NCBI GenBank assembly: GCA_009192285.1
Contig: WBVU01000016.1
Location: 682,001-746,000, forward strand
DNA: 64,000 nt
Direction of reading: 5' to 3'
Source of the DNA: Morchella semilibera
Taxonomy: Eukaryota > Ascomycota > Pezizomycetes > Pezizales > Morchellaceae
Part shown: positions 58,813 to 64,000 of the stretch, in pieces
Position numbering within the stretch: the first letter of the stretch is position 1
How the letters are laid out: each line of letters starts with the position of its first letter
Made by a program: the position numbers and the translations under genes
The notes under the pieces: generated by a model
What the model was told of the DNA's origin: nothing
The model's input: only the letters and a program-made list of their open reading frames with translations
Database searches by the model: none

Positions 58813-61800
58813 CCAAAGCAATATAGTCCCACAGGTCCCTATCTTAAATCTTTAATTATAATACAAGACGAATCGAGCTGTATTCTCCTGGTAGACCTTC
58901 GCGGAATATGCCAATAGGTATTCCGCAGGCGTTATGGTAGGCCGGTTGTTTGGGACCTGCATCAGTCTACAAACTAGTTTCATCAGTAGCACAGCTAACT
59001 TAGAGCCATCATTACTCTAGTCTTTGCATCAACCTCCTTTGTATTCCACGCCTTATGCACCGACCCGTACTTGCATGATCGCGTATGCGGATGGCACGTG
59101 CAGGCTCCAGTGGAGTAGCACATGCTATCCCGTACCTTGATGAGCGTTTTATGTTGTGCATCGTCTCGAATGAGCTTTTATCCTTCCAATCTTTCGATAT
59201 CCTAGGGACATATGCGGACTGATCTGTCCTAGTTCTCGCCCGCGGTGGTCCAAAGTAAACATGTGCACGTAAGTCAAAGGCTGATTTCTCCCTAATATTG
59301 CGAAGAAAAAAACCCGGAACTGACAAGGTAGTACTCTGTGAGGGAAGATCTATGGCAGCTAAGATGAGAGATGAGATGCCCGCCATCAATTCCTAGTCCC
59401 GGAAGGTCAAGGGACGGTAACGGACCAGCCTTAAACTCGGTCACAAGAGATTTATCTGCAGATAGATCAGTAAACATGACTCGTCGGACGCAGCATGCAG
59501 TCCTACTCGACAATGAGTGGTTGACTGGTCGGGAAAAGAACACCAATGCCTGCCGGTTGCGAGATGTGAGCAAAAAAGCAAACCGGGAACATATCAAAGG
59601 TTTGAATGTGAGGAGGGAAGGGAAGAGAAGGGGGGGGATGGATATATTTTTACTCATCACTTGGGAGAATCGAACCTATTGGTTGATATACCTAGACCAG
59701 GGGTCACTCAGGTTGGAAATTCCCCTCATTGTTTCCTGTCAGAATCGATAGTTGTAGTTGGCTAAGGAGAAGCAGCACAACTCTGATACAATTCCTGAGC
59801 TACCCAGCCTACATGAGAGCTGAACCTGAAACACAGATATCGCATGAGCTCTTCCAGCCGCCGAATTGCGACCCCGTATACCTGAGCAGTCATGGTAACT
59901 CGTCACCAATATTAACTTCAAGCAACTCTTCACTAGTCCAGCCCACAACCATACGAAGGATAAAACCATTAATATGCGATTGAAAAATATCGGATCAACT
60001 TCGCCAACAAATAATCGAAAAATAATCGTTGTACTATTAAAGCATCTCAACAAAAGGTAGATGAATCATCTACTACCTGCAGCTGTAGAGCCCCTCCCTT
60101 TCCCTCACCCCATAAACCCCTCACTTCCATCACCTCCATCACCGTCATCTTTCAATCATATCAGAACTCCAAAATAACTTTTCCTAGTCCTAGTAAGGCC
60201 ACCCCTACAATAATTCCAGTCAAAACTCACATTTACATACATACACACGGATCCTGTCTTCTATATTTTCTAAGGCATAGAAATATTATGTTGGAGCTCG
60301 TGTATCGCTGCATGATCCACATCCTCCTTTAACAAAAGAAAAATTCGAATGCACCAGAAGTACACGTGTTTTGACATCAAAAGGACTAAGCTCTTATTCG
60401 CCAAGGAATTACTAGGTATATGTCTTACAAATAACCACCAGCTTCATCTGAGACCTTCTTGATAACCTTATTGCCCCGGATTCTGGACGTGAGGGGGCTC
60501 GAAAACACAGAATTTTACCAACCGCAGGGGTGTAGTGGGTATTTGAACAACTGGATTCGTGTACCAATCATATTTCCCACTTCTTTTCTTCAAAACCCTC
60601 GTATTTATTACACAAAAGTATATAGCTGATGGTGTAGTGCCACTAACATCACATCCCATCACTCGGCTTCTGCAGCACTAGTGCATGATGGTGGCTTTCA
60701 CTGGTGTAGATACATGTACTTATGCGATCAGAGCAGTCATTAGATCGTTTCTTTTCCTCATGCACCTTTTGTGTGCCTGACGCAAGGGACCTTACGTAAG
60801 AGACACGTCCACATCCATCTCGTTATGTGACTGCCTATCAGCTTCGGGGTACTATAGTTAGGGTCTCTACAGTCAGTCACGCGTTCATAACGTCTCCTAC
60901 ATGCAACGGTTTCCCCAACTAAAGTGAACCACCGAATAGGAATTTGGCGTTACAGTTAATCCGCTTGTCACGCTGTGGACAACATTCATATACTAGGTTT
61001 AACTACTATCTGAAGAATTTCGAGTCCAAGCCAAACGCCGGCTCCAATTTCTGTATTTTACTTTAACTACAACAAAAAACATTCCCCAAGTGCTATCAGC
61101 AGCTGCATCGGAAAAGGGAGGGGAACTGCTCTGGTAGGAAGCTCATAAAAATATAAGAGCAAAGCACCACCTTGACTCCTTGAGAAATGTGCAAAAAACC
61201 AAAACGCGCCGCCAACCGATCAGTACCATTCATTTCCAAAAGGGACTCCAAGAAAAGGCTGGGGAAGAAAAAAAGACAAGCGTAGAAGGAAAAGGTTCAT
61301 GGATGATGAAGGAATGGACTGAAACGGGAAAAATGGAAAGCCGAGAAAGAGTTCCCCTCCCAAACCGATAAGAAAACCAGGCAATGATAGACTAGGAGAT
61401 CAAAAAGGAGACATAACCCGCGCTCGCATTGAACAGATAAAGAAATCGTTGAAAACAGAAAAAACCCCGGATCCAGAAGCAAAAAGCCAGAGAGTAAATA
61501 AGAAAAGAGCCAAATAACCTTAGTCATTGGAAATTTGACTAGGTTGTATAGAAGTAACATCGTAAACTGTGTGGTAGATCCCTCAAACACTTTGCAAGAC
61601 TCCTGCGTCGTTAATCGTTCACCGCACCCCTCATAAAATAACCAAACAGATGAACCATTGACGGCCCGAAACCCCTTATAAAAAAGACTAGCAGCACCTA
61701 ACCAAGACAAGGAAAGTCATCAATCATCAAATATAGCCAGGGGAAATAAGAGCACCATGCCAAAAAAAAAATTCACCCCATCGTACCAGCAGAAACCCAA

Positions 61801-61932
61801 GTCCAAACCAAAACAACCACCCAAAAAGATTGTACTCCATAAAAAACGCAAAAAAATATTAACAAACCCAAATATCAAATTCCATCAGGACTGAAATCCA
61901 TAGTTCAACGAGGCCGGTATCTCCCACTTTCC

Positions 61933-64000
61933 TCATCCATGGTATCTCCCTCTTTCTTCATCCATCTTCCCACTTTCAACATCAACAACGTATAATAGCG
62001 CGTCAAACGCTGGCCCTGCCCTAGGTGGAGTTGCTGGGGTATCCTGTGCATTCAATAGCATACCAAGCTCCATGCTGTGTCGACGGTTCGGCGGCTGAGT
62101 GGTTATGGGTACTGTGTTTCTAGATGCCATAACTGGCTTTGGAGTTCGCTGGTTGAGATAATATATTAGTATTATGATCCACATGAAAACAATAAGATAT
62201 CTTACTGGATTGTGCTCATCAATCTCCGTCGCGCTCCCTTCGCCCACAATCCCCGGGTTTAGCTCCTCTGCGGGGTTGGTGCTAGGGGTGGTGACACCCT
62301 CACTTCCCGACGAGTCTCCACTTCCAATGGAGCCTTGCCGTTTCCGCCCATTCCTAGGATTGGATTCATCGTAGTTGTATACCGAGCTACGCCCAAAGCT
62401 ACGTTTCCTCGACACGCTCGCATCCCATCCTACACTGAGCGGCGATGCACCAGTGGCAGTATCCCTATTGTTATACATGCTAGTATCCCGCTGCGCCGGA
62501 GACTCTCGGGGGCTATTGATGCTCATGTTTGCCCACTTGTCGGTCATTGCCGTTGTGTCGGAGGAGGATCTGCTGTGCCCCCTGACGAAGCTTGGCTGAG
62601 GCCTTCCAGTGGGTCCCTCGTAGAGGGTCATTGGTCGAGCTGCTGAGGAGCGTCGGACACCCACACGACGGGTACCCCCAAATAATGGATTGGGAGCAAG
62701 GGATGAGGAAGGTGCAGGTGGGGGATGGCCAAAGATCGATTCGATGGATGGCAAAGTTTGGTTCCCGGGCTGGTTTGTGGGAGACGTGATATATTCAGAT
62801 GGATTTCCAGATAGGGTCGTGCTAGCAAAAGATGCGGTTGTGGGAGAGATAAGCTCACGTTCGAGCGAGCTACGTTGTTCCCGGTTGATATCTGGATGCC
62901 AGGTACGACGTCGTTTCTGATATTCTTCTTCATCAATTGAAGAGTCAATAGATTCACGTCTAGATGAAGCATGGGAGCTTTGCATTGGCCATGAAGGTGA
63001 TGCGAGTGGCTGTTGAATGCTAGACATCGAGGATATGCGACTATGTGAATATGAAGACATCGGATTTCTTGGGTGCTGGGGACCAGGAACTGAGAGCCTG
63101 CGCTGACCGGCATTCCGGGCGGGAAAGATACCAGATACAGATGATAGGCTCTGTACAGGGGAATTCAACGTTGAAGAATTATTAGTGTACTGCCCGTATG
63201 GGCCTGAAAAATCCCTTCCCAGGGGGCTTCTATGTTCTGTAAAGGTTGCGGAAGTAGGAGTATTGATATTAGAAGTAGCCAACATTGGACCAGGCCGTGG
63301 TTGGGGCAGTCGCCAAGAGAATTCTTCATTTCGTGAGTAACTCACAGCGGAGGCAGGGGACTCTGGTGGTGTAGTATTGCGATAACTCTCAAACGAAGAG
63401 TTACTTGTATTGGTCTCCGGGGGGCTCTGGGGTAGTATAATTGGATCTGGCCTGGTTATAGGTCGTGTTGCGTCACGGCGTGACAAGAGCCCATTAGTAT
63501 GTGGTAATGGTGGGGCCTGTGATTGGGCCTGGTCGCTAGTTGTTGGGTTGGGGTTACTCTGGGCTCTAGCACGGCCACCAGGGCCACTCTTCGGGTGGCG
63601 TGAGTAACGTGAATTCGAAGAAGCCGCAAGTGAATTTATTGGAATGGGCTCGTCCGCGTGTACAGTCGAGGAGTGTTGTCGGAGGTTATCCAACCGGGAG
63701 AATGCACGACCACAGTGACAGTTGAAAGGTCGTTCACCAGTGTGTTTTCTGTAAACACAATCTTTATCAATAAAGGTTCAAAACAATTTAGTCTGCAACA
63801 GCAGCCAAAAACCTCTAGAAAACAGAGAGATATCAGGCCATGAGCAGCGAGACATAAGTAAGGGGAGTCGTGTCAAACAGATCACAAACAGTAGGGTATG
63901 GTGTAAATCCTTGCTCCTTATTCAATAGATCTTTGGAAACCGCGCTCGTACCTGATATGTCTCGCCAGGTGCTCACTTCTAGTGAAAGAAAGGTTGCACT
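61933..64000 (-). CDS. C2H2 zinc-finger transcription factor, C-terminal part (cut by window edge)
   Basis: The gene enters from the right edge. Exons within the window are 64000-63952, 63748-62206 and 62148-61933, all in phase. The first finger is cut but visible as [24 protein letters not shown] links it to the second, [21 protein letters not shown], in which the two Cys are one residue apart, a form common in fungal regulators. Downstream is a disordered Ser/Pro/Asn-rich region of about 500 aa with SP/TP sites, KRR and RKR basic patches, and the C-terminus [20 protein letters not shown]. The short intron 62205-62149 (57 nt, GTAAGA...CAG, branch TACTAAT) is a multiple of three and has no stop. 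Target genes cannot be predicted. Confidence 0.85.

Larger units (their letters stand above)
55751..61932. other. Gene-free stretch, 6.2 kb
   Basis: No convincing gene. Short frames on both strands (56617-56934, 59012-59389, 59371-59751) overlap each other and show no domain. The stretch contains the GH5 promoter side, a CGTCTTCGTC repeat (56219-56243), a strong 31-bp inverted repeat (56585-56674), a weaker inverted pair CAGCGTAAGCCGC/GTGGCTTACGCCGT (about 56972-57017), a 22-bp tandem duplication (58769), TACATGTA at 58388, 58432 and 60711, and ATCACTCG at 57966 and 60658. From about 61.1 kb it is A-rich and may include the zinc-finger gene's 3' untranslated region. Confidence 0.55.

Overview
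The window is nuclear DNA of a filamentous ascomycete fungus. The evidence is short spliceosomal introns (about 50-200 nt, GT...AG, often with a CTAAC/CTAAT-like branch sequence), fungal-type orthologues (Grc3, Mtf1, Rpn12, UGGT, Ski3, Trm10) and fungus-restricted proteins. Gene density is low: 15 protein genes in 64 kb, with gene-free stretches up to 7.7 kb that are rich in homopolymers, microsatellites and short palindromes. A Pezizomycetes-like genome (morel/truffle group) would fit this density, but that placement is only a guess.

Layout. 1-16.4 kb is fairly dense: GRC3 (-, runs off the left edge), an AMSH-like JAMM deubiquitinase (-), mitochondrial transcription factor MTF1 (+), argininosuccinate lyase (+), a DPH7-type diphthine methylesterase with a frame break (+), and RPN12 (-). 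18.7-23.6 kb holds the ER folding sensor UGGT (-), preceded by a tRNA-like/repeat patch. 24.9-28.1 kb has a small unknown protein (+) and mitochondrial succinyl-CoA:3-oxoacid CoA-transferase (+). 28.1-35.7 kb shows no convincing gene. 35.7-48.1 kb carries a conserved-looking unknown protein (-), a 700-aa orphan (+) and the ten-exon SKI3 (-). 50.9-55.8 kb has TRM10 (-) and NDUFA13/GRIM-19 (+) on a shared divergent promoter, then a GH5 glycosidase of the fungal glucocerebrosidase/sterylglucosidase type (-). 55.8-61.9 kb is again gene-free. The right edge has a C2H2 zinc-finger transcription factor (-), truncated by the window.

The genes are mostly unrelated housekeeping functions: pre-rRNA and tRNA processing, RNA decay, proteasome and ubiquitin turnover, ER quality control, arginine synthesis, and mitochondrial transcription, respiration and ketone-body metabolism. 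I see no secondary-metabolite cluster and no intact transposon. Exon structures were reconstructed by hand. Internal exon phases are consistent in every spliced gene, and lengths fit the families.

The least ordinary signals lie between the genes. The palindrome TACATGTA occurs about 30 times, all outside coding exons. A second motif, ATCACTCG, occurs about 15 times on both strands, including inside two SKI3 introns. There is also a strong 31-bp inverted repeat near 56.6 kb. Within genes, the notable points are the DPH7 frame break, an AT-hook in MTF1, and an in-frame, stop-free intron in the zinc-finger gene that would encode a membrane-like helix if retained.
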